Shown here piece by piece: positions 8,111 to 14,715 of a stretch of 14,715 bases of DNA. Every line of letters starts with the position of its first letter. The stretch's first letter is position 1. The notes under the pieces are model-generated. The model had not been told where the DNA came from, ran no database searches, and saw only the letters and a program-made list of their open reading frames with translations. Where the stretch lies: positions 1-14,715 of the forward strand of contig NW_024467517.1 in assembly GCF_001625195.1 (NCBI RefSeq). The letters are read 5' to 3'. The DNA comes from Drechmeria coniospora (Eukaryota > Ascomycota > Sordariomycetes > Hypocreales > Ophiocordycipitaceae). The position numbers were made by a program, and so were the translations under genes.

Positions 8111-9342
8111 CTAGGTGTTAGGGGACTAGAGGTATTTTGCGAGATATAGTCTTCTATCTCAATTTCCCCCTCTGACTCTAGTTCTTGAAGACTAGGACTT
8201 AGTAGTCGTTGAAGTCCTTGGGAGATAGGGCCGATACCTTCTAGGACTTTAAGGAAGGTAGTTTTTGTAACTGCCCTTCTAGAAGGTATATACACAAGGT
8301 ATGTTTTTGAACCTAGCGTTGCTAGTAGCCTTGCTGGTTCTATGCGTTGTGCTAATTTAGCACTTTGAATCCGTTTCTGGTGTGGGATCAGGACTTCGCA
8401 GTGGGCACCAATAGCCTTATAGGCTGTAAGGTTTGGTGGTGTTTTTAGCCCTTGTAATTCCTGCTTGAGCAATTGGTAGGGGCTTAAATCCCTGTTGGTA
8501 ATTGCAGTATAGTTAACTAGGTTGACTATAGCAGGAAGTATAGCAGACCAGAGGAAAAGTAGGAGGCCGGCCCAGATTATTGTTGCGCGTAGTCGGTCCA
8601 GAATAACTCGTATAGACCGTTCGGTAAGTCCGTTTTGTTCGGGGGTGTATGGGCAAGACGTATCGAATAGTATTCCTTTGGTACCCAACCAGTCCTAAAG
8701 CAATGTATTGATTTCAGGTCCTCCATCGTAAAATAGCCTTTTTGGGTAACGGCTATAGTGTGTTTTTAGGCTTTGAAAGAAGTTCTTTATAGCCTGGAGA
8801 ATAGTTGGTCCTTCCTTATTAGGTAAGATGTATACCCAACGGAATCGGGATTTTCGATCGATAAGTATTAGTCCAATGGATTTTCGGTCGTAGGATATAG
8901 GTTTAATCCCGAATATATCCCCTTCGATAGAATTAAGTACACAGTCTGGATCCTCGATTGGATCGTTTGACTGTCGTCTGGTAGATTTTGCCCGTATGCA
9001 AGCAAGGCATTGAAAATCGGTAGCCTTAATAGACGAGAAGTTAGGCAGCCCGCTAGTAATTTTACTAGTCTTTTTCAAAAGTGGCAGACTGATATGTCCT
9101 AATCGGATGTGCCAGATGCCTGCTTGTTGCAATAGTCTTTGGTAAGACTGGTTGCTGGATTCCGAACTAGTAGTCGGAATGGCCTGTTCCTCGGTACTAG
9201 CAGTGGGGACTGCCAGTAGGTCTGTTGCCTCTATAGGGATTGGGTCCTCTATAGGGTCTTTGTATAGGGTAACCTTAGTAAGGTCCCTTGATCCAACCGA
9301 ACTAGTAGTTGGGCTAGGATCTAGTCCTGGTATAGGTACTTG

Positions 9343-9424
9343 ACTAGGTACCGACCTAGGTGTAGATCTAGGCACCGGACTAGGCACCGATCTAGGTGCC
9401 GGACTAGGCACCGATCTAGGTACC
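9343..9424 (-). repeat. 24-bp coding repeats between protease and integrase
   Basis: A 24-bp unit (8 residues, PRSVPSPx) repeats about three times; identical segments begin at 9383 and 9407. It encodes a Pro/Ser/Arg linker upstream of the integrase zinc-binding region. Confidence 0.8.
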
Positions 9425-11051
9425 GTCCAGTCTTCTGCCTCGTTGGCCCAGGAAGGTGATTGCGAAGGAATTTCCACTGTTATTCCGTAGCTACTATAGT
9501 AGCTAAAGTAGGCTGAGTCTGATTTGCTCAGATAGGGCGTATCTTGGCCTTCTTGTTGTAAGAAGAAGCCGTGCCTCTGGAAGTCGAGTAGGCCACATAC
9601 TTGTCGGTTCGAGTTGTATAGGGATTCCTTAATAAGTGTTCCCCCTAATCCGTAGTGGCGGATTCCACTGATAATATTGACTTCCATTTTCGGAATATAT
9701 AGTGCATCTTGTAGTACAAGAGTACTATAGGTTGGTGGATCGGTATTAATTAATACCGTAAATTCTGTATTTCCAATTCTACTAGGGTAGATTGGGCTAC
9801 CTCCAGTTGTAATTGGTTGTGCCTGGGATTTTGTAATTGGTCGGAAGGTTGTAAACTTAGACCGATTATTTACCAAATGGCAGGTTGAGCCAGTATCGTA
9901 GAGTAGGCCTATATGGTATATATTAGCGTTAGTAACGTTGTATAGTGTACCAATATTACCTAAGTTAGGTAATATTTCCAATTCTTCTGTACAGTTAGAA
10001 TCGGTATCTGATTCCTGGTAGGAATAAGATGAATCCATACAGCCAGCGGCTAGACTGTAGTTACCAACTAGGAAACTAGTAGTATCCTTTGGTTGGTTGG
10101 TCGATTGGTTGGATTTCTTTTTATTAGTTTGGCTCGACTGGTTAGATTTCTTTTTATTAAATTTCTCTTTCTTCTTTTTCTTAGGTACTTGGGATACCTT
10201 GTAGCTGAATGTATTCGATCCAGTAGTACTGGAGTTTCGATTTTCTTCCAGAAGGTTAACCATAAGGTATTGTAGACCTAGGGTATCTGTTTCAAGTCCT
10301 AAGGCTCGGGAAGACTGAATGGTATTGCGTTGCATAGCAACCCATTGTGGAAAAACAGGCTTAACTGTTGCAAGGTATCGGTTGGCTTGATCCAGTGGAT
10401 CGATTGTTACTCCGGCTAGTTGTAGCCTAGTAAGTCGACTGTTAAATTCAGTATTAAATGCCTCGAGTATTCCTTTGTACCCCTTAAATGTAAGGGTGTG
10501 GTAAGCGTCGTATAGGTTAGAGCGTTTGGCTTTGTAACCTTCGGAGTATTGTTTTTTCAATAACAGGAAAACCTCAGTTGGGTTTTTGATCCATGCAATA
10601 GATGCTAAGGTTTCTTCCGTACAGCTGTCCCGTAATAGCATAAGCAAACGGGCCTGATTTCTGCTTGAGAAGTTGGATGCAATTGAAGGTTTATCCAGAA
10701 AACTTTCTAGGTCCAGGGCTTGAAGTTGAATTGATAGGGATTGCTCCCATAGCTCGTAATTCTCGGTGCCTTTGAGTTTTGCGTATTCCGGGAATTGGTA
10801 GACTTTTTTATTTAACTTGTAGCTGGAGTTAGAATCCTCTGTCTTTGTAATAGTAGTACTATTACTGAGATTGCTAAGAGTTGACTCGATTGTATTTAGT
10901 CGATCTTGTATCTGTGGAACAACAGTATTGAGTTGTTGCATAGATTGAGTATGTTGTCGTAAAAGTTTATCGATTTGCGTTTGCTGTACCAGTAGACGTT
11001 TTTCGATTTCCGACAGGTTAGTTCCCTGACCTTGATTGGTGGGATCCATTT

Positions 11052-11068
11052 TCTAGTTAGTAACTAGA
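11052..11068 (-). other. Hairpin next to the gag start codon
   Basis: TCTAGTT-AGT-AACTAGA on the plus strand is a perfect 7-bp inverted repeat with a 3-nt loop, two bases upstream of the gag ATG in the transcript. It shares the TTAGTAA core with the other leader and U5 hairpins. Confidence 0.8.
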
Positions 11069-11166
11069 TTCCGATTTTGCCTTACCTACCTAGCTAGTAG
11101 TACTAGCAATAGGTCTTCTACTAGTAGTACTAGTAGGAGTTGAAGCTGTAGTTAGATGACCAACAG

Positions 11167-11306
11167 TTACCAGTAGTACTGGTAGACAACGTACTAGTAG
11201 TACTAGCCGTTGGGGGAGCCGTTTGGTAACCAGGGATTACCAGTAGTACTGGTAGATAACGTACTAGTAGTACTAGTAGTTGGGGGAGCCGTTTGGTGAC
11301 CAGGGA
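11167..11306 (-). repeat. Two 70-bp tandem repeats in the leader
   Basis: Two adjacent units of exactly 70 bp with only a few base differences. Each contains CCAGTAGTACTGG, a TACTAGTAGTACTAG palindrome (imperfect in the first unit) and the segment GTTGGGGGAGCCGTTTGGT. A third unit starts in phase at 11307 but diverges after about 15 bp. Confidence 0.85.
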
Positions 11307-11324
11307 TTACCAGTAGTATAGTAG

Positions 11325-11341
11325 GTAACTTAGTAAGTCAC
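11325..11341 (-). other. Leader hairpin with TTAGTAA core, first of three
   Basis: GTAACTT-AGT-AAGTCAC on the plus strand: a 7-bp stem with one mismatch. It differs from the hairpin at 11377 only at that position. Confidence 0.65.
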
Positions 11342-11376
11342 AGGATTCGATCAATCGTTACCAGTAGTACTAGTAG

Positions 11377-11393
11377 GTAACTTAGTAAGTTAC
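11377..11393 (-). other. Leader hairpin with TTAGTAA core, second of three
   Basis: GTAACTT-AGT-AAGTTAC on the plus strand: a perfect 7-bp stem with a 3-nt loop. Confidence 0.8.
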
Positions 11394-11431
11394 AGAGATC
11401 GATCCGGACGATTTACCAGTAGTACTGGTAG

Positions 11432-11448
11432 GCGACTTAGTAAGTCGC
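11432..11448 (-). other. Leader hairpin with TTAGTAA core, third of three
   Basis: GCGACTT-AGT-AAGTCGC on the plus strand: a perfect 7-bp stem. Compared with the second hairpin, two neighbouring base pairs have changed on both sides and pairing is kept. Confidence 0.8.
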
Positions 11449-11484
11449 ACAGATCAATTCCGGAGGATTGATTGTAGTCCTTCC

Positions 11485-11496
11485 GGGCTCATAACC
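11485..11496 (-). other. Primer-binding site for an initiator tRNA-Met half
   Basis: The transcript strand reads GGTTATGAGCCC directly after the 5' LTR. The complement, GGGCTCATAACC, is the anticodon stem and loop of eukaryotic initiator tRNA-Met (CAU anticodon inside CTCATAA). Drosophila copia and yeast Ty5 prime with a tRNA-iMet fragment cut in the anticodon loop rather than with the tRNA 3' end. Here the site abuts the LTR with no gap if the LTR ends in AAGA. Confidence 0.85.
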
Positions 11497-11564
11497 TCTT
11501 GCAATTTGCGTGCGCAAGAGGAGGGGTAGTGGAAGTATATCGCACGGACCAGGGAATCAATCAA

Positions 11565-11604
11565 GCTGTTAGTAACAGCATAAGGGGTGCCAGTTAGTAA
11601 CTGG
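11565..11604 (-). other. Pair of TTAGTAA-core hairpins in U5
   Basis: GCTGTT-AGT-AACAGC (11565-11579) and CCAGTT-AGT-AACTGG (11590-11604) are perfect 6-bp stems with the same 3-nt loop. They would be in the 5' untranslated RNA. The 3' LTR carries the same pair at 5582-5596 and 5607-5621. Confidence 0.8.
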
Positions 11605-11696
11605 GCAAGAGTGCACAATTAGTAGTACCGAATTATACAAGCGAATGCGATTATATTTCAAAAAGGAGAAACTATTCTAAGGGAATGGCTACTGCC

Positions 11697-11703
11697 TTAT
11701 ATA
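11697..11703 (-). promoter_or_regulatory. Candidate TATA box of the LTR promoter
   Basis: TATATAA on the minus strand, within TATATAAGG. It lies downstream of the phased TTCC repeats and the pentamer array in the direction of transcription, so start sites would be expected some tens of bases further left. The duplicate in the 3' LTR is at 5714-5720. Confidence 0.65.
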
Positions 11704-11726
11704 GGTGTAGAAGTGCAGTAAAGACT

Positions 11727-11859
11727 GTTCCAGCTTGTTCCATAAGTAGGGTAAGTAACATTCCGGCTTATTCCAAGAAGTTCCAGCTTATTCCATAAGT
11801 AGGGTAAGCAACATTCCGGCTTATTCCAAGAGGTTCCAGTACATTCCATAAGTAGGGTA
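11727..11859 (-). promoter_or_regulatory. 53-bp tandem repeats with TTCC phased at 10 bp
   Basis: Same array as at 5744-5876. Runs of nTTCn spaced 10 bp apart match the step-type heat shock element described for yeast HSF, in which one helical turn separates sites on the same face. Two runs have four sites each and one has two. It sits between the perfect pentamer array and the TATA box. Confidence 0.7.
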
Positions 11860-11860
11860 T

Positions 11861-11900
11861 GGAATATTCTAGAATATTCTAGAATGTTCTAGAGCATTCT
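11861..11900 (-). promoter_or_regulatory. Heat shock element array in the 5' LTR
   Basis: Eight contiguous pentamers starting at 11861, 11866, 11871, 11876, 11881, 11886, 11891 and 11896: GGAAT, ATTCT, AGAAT, ATTCT, AGAAT, GTTCT, AGAGC, ATTCT. Seven match nGAAn or nTTCn in strict alternation; only the seventh (GAG) departs. Three such units suffice for a canonical HSF-trimer site. It lies about 160-200 bp upstream of the TATA box. Confidence 0.8.
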
Positions 11901-12116
11901 GTACTATACCTAATTAGGCAAGTATCTCTAACAAATAGTTTAGAGAAATAGTATGTTGTATACTATTAGTCAGCTCTGTATACTTACTTATACTCTCAGT
12001 ATAGTATAGTATATCTGCCAGCAGTAGTACTTCTAGCAGTTGCTACTGGTAGTAGCAATAATAGGATAGTATCCTATTTGGGTAGTCTTACTAGTATAAA
12101 TCCTAGTATTTTAACA

Positions 12117-12121
12117 AGTAT
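12117..12121. repeat. Target site duplication, right copy (AGTAT)
   Basis: Follows the TG end of the 5' LTR directly and matches 5509-5513. Removing the element and one copy restores a continuous AT-rich target. Confidence 0.85.
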
Positions 12122-12145
12122 AACTCTTAAAAACAAAAGGGAAAT

Positions 12146-12360
12146 ACCTCTTGGAATAAAAGGGGTAAAATAGGAAGGGTATATAGTAGAAGTTTAGTTG
12201 CACAAACTATTTAAAATAGATATTAATTAAGGCTATTTGTAATAGTAGGAAGTGTACTAGTTAGTAACTAGGCAAGAAATACAGATTTAAATAAGTTATA
12301 TAATAGTACTAAGGGATAATTTAAAAAGAAAGACTATTGTATTTCTTATACTTATACAAT
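12146..12360 (-). repeat. Degraded relic of a related Copia LTR
   Basis: Weak but ordered similarity to the U5/R part of the intact LTR in the same orientation. CCAGTTAGTAACTGGGCAAGAG corresponds to the ACTAGTTAGTAACTAGG segment near 12258, and AAAAAGGAGAAACTATT to AAAAAGAAAGACTATT near 12331. The spacing between these blocks is preserved and most changes are transitions toward A/T. It is judged by eye only. Confidence 0.5.
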
Positions 12361-12413
12361 ATGTATTTATAGTATATATATATCTTATATAGTTTTATTC
12401 TATTCTAACTATT

Positions 12414-12584
12414 TATTATAAAGTTACTAGATAACTACTCTAGAGCTCTTAATAATATTTATTAAAAGACTTAAAGGAGGGAAAACTACTTAGTAACTAG
12501 GGCTTCTAGTTATATATATACTTTTTAGTAGGTCCTTTAGTTCCTTTTGTTTTTATATATTGGACTAAGCCTAATACTATAATA
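12414..12584. repeat. Short interspersed repeat, copy C (probable solo LTR)
   Basis: Third copy, 171 bp, from TATTATAA to CTATAATA, in the same direction as copies A and B. Shared internal blocks include AAAAGACTTAAAGGAGGGAA and the AAGCCTAATACTATAA end. Only a 4-bp direct repeat (TATT) flanks it, so its target duplication is uncertain in this AT-rich setting. Confidence 0.75.
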
Positions 12585-14715
12585 TATTGTCTTACTTTAT
12601 CTATTTAAAGTAAAGTTTATTTATAGCTATAATTAAACTACCCTTCCTTAGGCTAGTCTTCCTATTATTATAGCCCCCTTAAAAAGTTATTAATTAGTTA
12701 GGTATTTACTAGGTATATAATATATATAGCCTCCTTCCTTTTTATTCTTTTCTTAGGAGCTTACTAATTACTTAGGGTAACTAGCTTTACTTTACTTTAG
12801 CCCCTCCTTAGGTATTTACTAAGTACCTAAGGCGCCCTACCTTACCTTACTTTTCCCTTTTATTAATCCCTTTATATTAAACTTTCTATTTATTTTTTAT
12901 TTATACTTATTATTTTTCTTTTTTTAATTATTATACCTGTTTATCTTTTAGCTCCTTACTATATAATTTTTATTATTAATCTCTTTACTACTTTTTTTAC
13001 TATACCTTTTCTTTATATTATTATTCCTTCCCTATAAGGTAGGTTATTACTTTTTTATAAGGCTATTCTATATATTTTTTGGGTAGTTAACTAATAGATT
13101 AGTATTAAGAAGAGTTATTAATTTCTTTTTTACTATTATTAACTCCTCCCTTATAGAGGATTTATTTACCTTTCTATTACTACTACTATTATTATATTTA
13201 CTACTATAGGTACTCCTCCCCCCCCCTCTAAATATAGTTTAGGCCTGTATTATAGCTATTATACTAATAAGTTAAACTACTATTATACTTTAGGTAAATA
13301 CTTAGTAAAGAGTAATTCCTTTAATAAGAAGTTTATACTTTTAGAGGAGGTATATAAAATATACCTTCCTTATATAATTATCTTATTACTAATAGCTATA
13401 ATAACTATATACTAAGCTATAGTACTAGTTACTATATATATATTATATATATATATATTATATATATATATACTAAATATATTTAAGTACTATATTTATT
13501 TACTATATACCCTTAGCTATATTGTACTTTATATAACCTTTATACTTATACTTAGTATAATATTTATATTTTAGTTAAGGCTTACCCTAAGGTTAGATTT
13601 ATATTAAGTACTTATACTATCCTTTTACTTAAAGTTTTAGCCTTAGGCTAAGTTTAGGCCTATATCCTAGCTTTAGTTAAGATAAAGCCTACCTTTATAT
13701 ATTCTACTTATACCCTTACCCTATACTAAGTATTATTTCCCCCCTTACTGCTATTAATAATAATAACCTAAACTATACTCTTATCCTTACCGTCAATACC
13801 TTAACTCTAACTTAAGTAGGTAGTCATTCTAGTACTATACTAAGTATATAGCTTAGCGTATTTACCTAAGGTATAGCCTAGGCCCTAATAGGTATCTAGA
13901 GTAATATATACGGCTTTACCTACTATTAGTAGGTATAGGAAGGTATTAGTATTAAGTTAGTAGCTACCTTAGTAAATATATTATAATATCAATAAGTTAT
14001 AAGTCTTATATAAATAGTTCCTTCTTATTATATAATTTTACCCCCTTTACTTTTATATTATTATAATAATAGTAGGTTATACCTATTTTATATAAATATA
14101 TATTTTTATTATATTACCCTATTACCTTTACCCTTTTATTACCTATATTACTTAGTACTTTTATTTTATACCCTACCCTCCTTAGTTATATTTTACCCCT
14201 ACTTAAGTATTATAATATATAGTTTTAAGACCCTCCCTAAGGAGAATATTAAGAAAAATAAAAGTAAGAACAAAGGTAAAAAGGGTTTAAAGAATTCTAA
14301 TAAGTTTAAGTAATATAATTAGTATATATTTATAGTAGTATTAGGTAAGGTCCTTATTAAGGCTACTTTAGGATTAGTTTTTTCCTTTAGTATATTTAAA
14401 ATTTAAAATTTTATTTTATAGCTTATTTATATTTTACTATTTATATAAGGATCTTCTTATTACTATATAAAATCTTTTAGGGCTTTTATTTATATAAAGG
14501 CCTTTATTAATTTTTAGGTTAATTATTTATAACCTAGCTATTTTATAAGGGTATTATATTATTCCCCTTAGCTTTAGGCCCCTTATTACTAAAATATATT
14601 TAATTTAGTATTCCTTTTATAAGGTATTATTCTTATTTTAGACTAATAATAGGCTTAGCTTTAAATCCTATACTACCTAACTAAGGGGTTATTTATTACC
14701 CTTTTAATAAGGTTT
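12585..14715. other. Extremely RIP-degraded AT-rich sequence
   Basis: No gene, RNA or intact element is visible. CpA and TpG are nearly absent: none occurs from 13525 to 13748, while TpA is everywhere. CCTAAGG-like words and runs of C/T (for example nine C at 13218-13226) are the main remaining GC. This is what heavily RIPped repeats of Pezizomycotina look like; the original element cannot be recognised by eye. Confidence 0.75.
13433..13473. repeat. TA dinucleotide microsatellite
   Basis: About 40 bp of alternating T and A with two phase breaks. It is embedded in degraded AT-rich DNA and probably has no function. Confidence 0.85.

Larger units (their letters stand above)
6163..11049 (-). pseudogene. 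Copia gag-pol polyprotein with three internal stops
   Basis: One uninterrupted frame of 1,628 codons plus stop, with no frameshift. Residues 15-65 form a coiled-coil-like start; Gag spans about 85-275; a Lys-rich segment (290-312) follows where a zinc knuckle would be expected. Protease has DTGST at 385-389. A Pro/Ser repeat lies at 543-571. The integrase zinc site is H647, H652, C681, C684; the core has D711, D775 and E810. A linker with 15-residue repeats precedes reverse transcriptase (from about 1093; DFIGAFLN at 1205; HIDD at 1307-1310). RNase H runs from about 1465 (YSDSD, TVEAE, LLCDNN) and the end has the Copia-type ADGLTKAL. Stops fall at codons 785 (TAG, 8697-8695), 1254 (TAA, 7290-7288) and 1272 (TAG, 7236-7234), inside integrase and reverse transcriptase. 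Gag, protease and RNase H segments are open. Start chosen: ATG at 11049, just after a hairpin. Confidence 0.96.
11050..11484 (-). other. Structured leader of the Copia element
   Basis: Non-coding stretch between the primer-binding site and the gag start. It contains two exact-period 70-bp repeats (11167-11236 and 11237-11306) and three shorter units starting at 11307, 11358 and 11413. Each unit carries odd-centred palindromes such as CCAGTA-G-TACTGG or ACTAGTA-G-TACTAGT; the later three carry TTAGTAA hairpins. A further perfect hairpin (11052-11068) stands two bases before the ATG. Leaders at this place usually hold packaging and dimerisation signals; that role here is inferred. Confidence 0.75.
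5514..12116 (-). mobile_element. Ty1/Copia LTR retrotransposon, nearly intact
   Basis: Complete 6.6-kb element transcribed leftward. In its own 5' to 3' order: 5' LTR (12116-11497), primer-binding site (11496-11485), leader (to 11050), gag-pol (11049-6163), polypurine tract (6145-6134) and 3' LTR (6133-5514). Protease, integrase, reverse transcriptase and RNase H come in that order, which defines Copia (Pseudoviridae-like) rather than Gypsy. The two LTRs are both 620 bp and differ at four transitions, so insertion was recent compared with the heavily mutated surroundings. A 5-bp target duplication flanks it. Three nonsense codons make this copy non-autonomous as read. Its promoter region carries heat-shock-type elements. 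Confidence 0.97.
11497..12116 (-). repeat. 5' LTR of the Copia element
   Basis: 620 bp, the promoter-bearing LTR. In element orientation it starts TGTTAAAATACTAG and ends TTGCAAGA at the primer-binding site. In transcription order it holds the heat-shock-type array (11900-11861), the 53-bp repeats with phased TTCC (11859-11727), a TATA box (11703-11697), and, in the presumed R/U5 part, two TTAGTAA hairpins (11604-11590 and 11579-11565). Confidence 0.97.

Noticed and set aside
7868..8149. Plus-strand open frames inside the Copia element (also 6353-6580, 9152-9343, 10093-10275)
   Set aside because: They are antisense shadows of gag-pol; the first is low-complexity because it mirrors the linker minisatellite.
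8695..8697. Programmed readthrough of the TAG codon as a gag-pol control point
   Set aside because: The stop lies within the integrase core, not between gag and pol, and two more stops follow in reverse transcriptase; mutation is simpler.
11167..11470. CRISPR-like array in the leader
   Set aside because: Eukaryotic context, repeats adjacent rather than spaced by unique sequence, and clear position inside an LTR element.
11511..11526. AGGGG words in U5 as stress response elements
   Set aside because: The word is too short and lies downstream of the TATA box; it adds nothing to the stronger heat-shock signal.
11052..11604. TACTAAC words on the minus strand (inside the hairpins) as intron branch points in the leader
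   Set aside because: They are a by-product of the shared hairpin core; no matching donor and acceptor at proper distances was found.
12585..14715. Possible degraded transposase or LINE coding sequence
   Set aside because: Stops in every frame and near-total loss of CpA/TpG leave no recognisable motif by eye; a RIP-reversal search would be needed to say more.

Overview
The window looks like nuclear DNA of a filamentous ascomycete (Pezizomycotina). Three things point that way: short 60-72 nt introns with GT..AG ends and CTAAC/CTGAC branch points, an endocytic adaptor of the SLA1 family, and long AT-rich stretches almost free of CpA and TpG, the footprint of repeat-induced point mutation (RIP). 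I cannot name the species.

Positions 1 to about 4640 are ordinary gene space with balanced composition. The 3' part of an SLA1 orthologue runs rightward to 2342. It has two introns, and two apparent one-base deletions in short homopolymers break its frame. It converges on a two-exon gene for a six- or seven-pass TLC-domain membrane protein on the minus strand (4235 to 3207). The 860 bp between them hold no recognisable gene but contain a T10-C-G17 tract.

From about 4645 to the end the DNA is a transposon graveyard. Old RIP-degraded sequence contains three copies of a short 171-174 bp repeat, probably solo LTRs; two have perfect 5-bp target duplications. It also holds degraded relics of a Copia LTR, one of them split by a copy of the short repeat. 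A much younger, nearly intact Ty1/Copia element sits in this debris on the minus strand (5514-12116). It has two 620-bp LTRs differing at four sites, a 5-bp target duplication (AGTAT), a primer-binding site complementary to the anticodon arm of initiator tRNA-Met, a polypurine tract, a structured 447-bp leader, and one gag-pol frame of 1,628 codons broken only by three nonsense codons. All three are explained by CpA to TpA changes.

The most interesting signal is in the LTR. Its U3 carries eight contiguous heat-shock-factor pentamers, seven of them perfect, next to 53-bp tandem repeats with TTCC blocks spaced exactly 10 bp apart, all upstream of a TATA box. This suggests a heat- or stress-induced fungal Copia element, similar in design to plant ONSEN. 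A second signal is a family of hairpins sharing the core TTAGTAA in the U5/leader; two of them differ by compensated base pairs.
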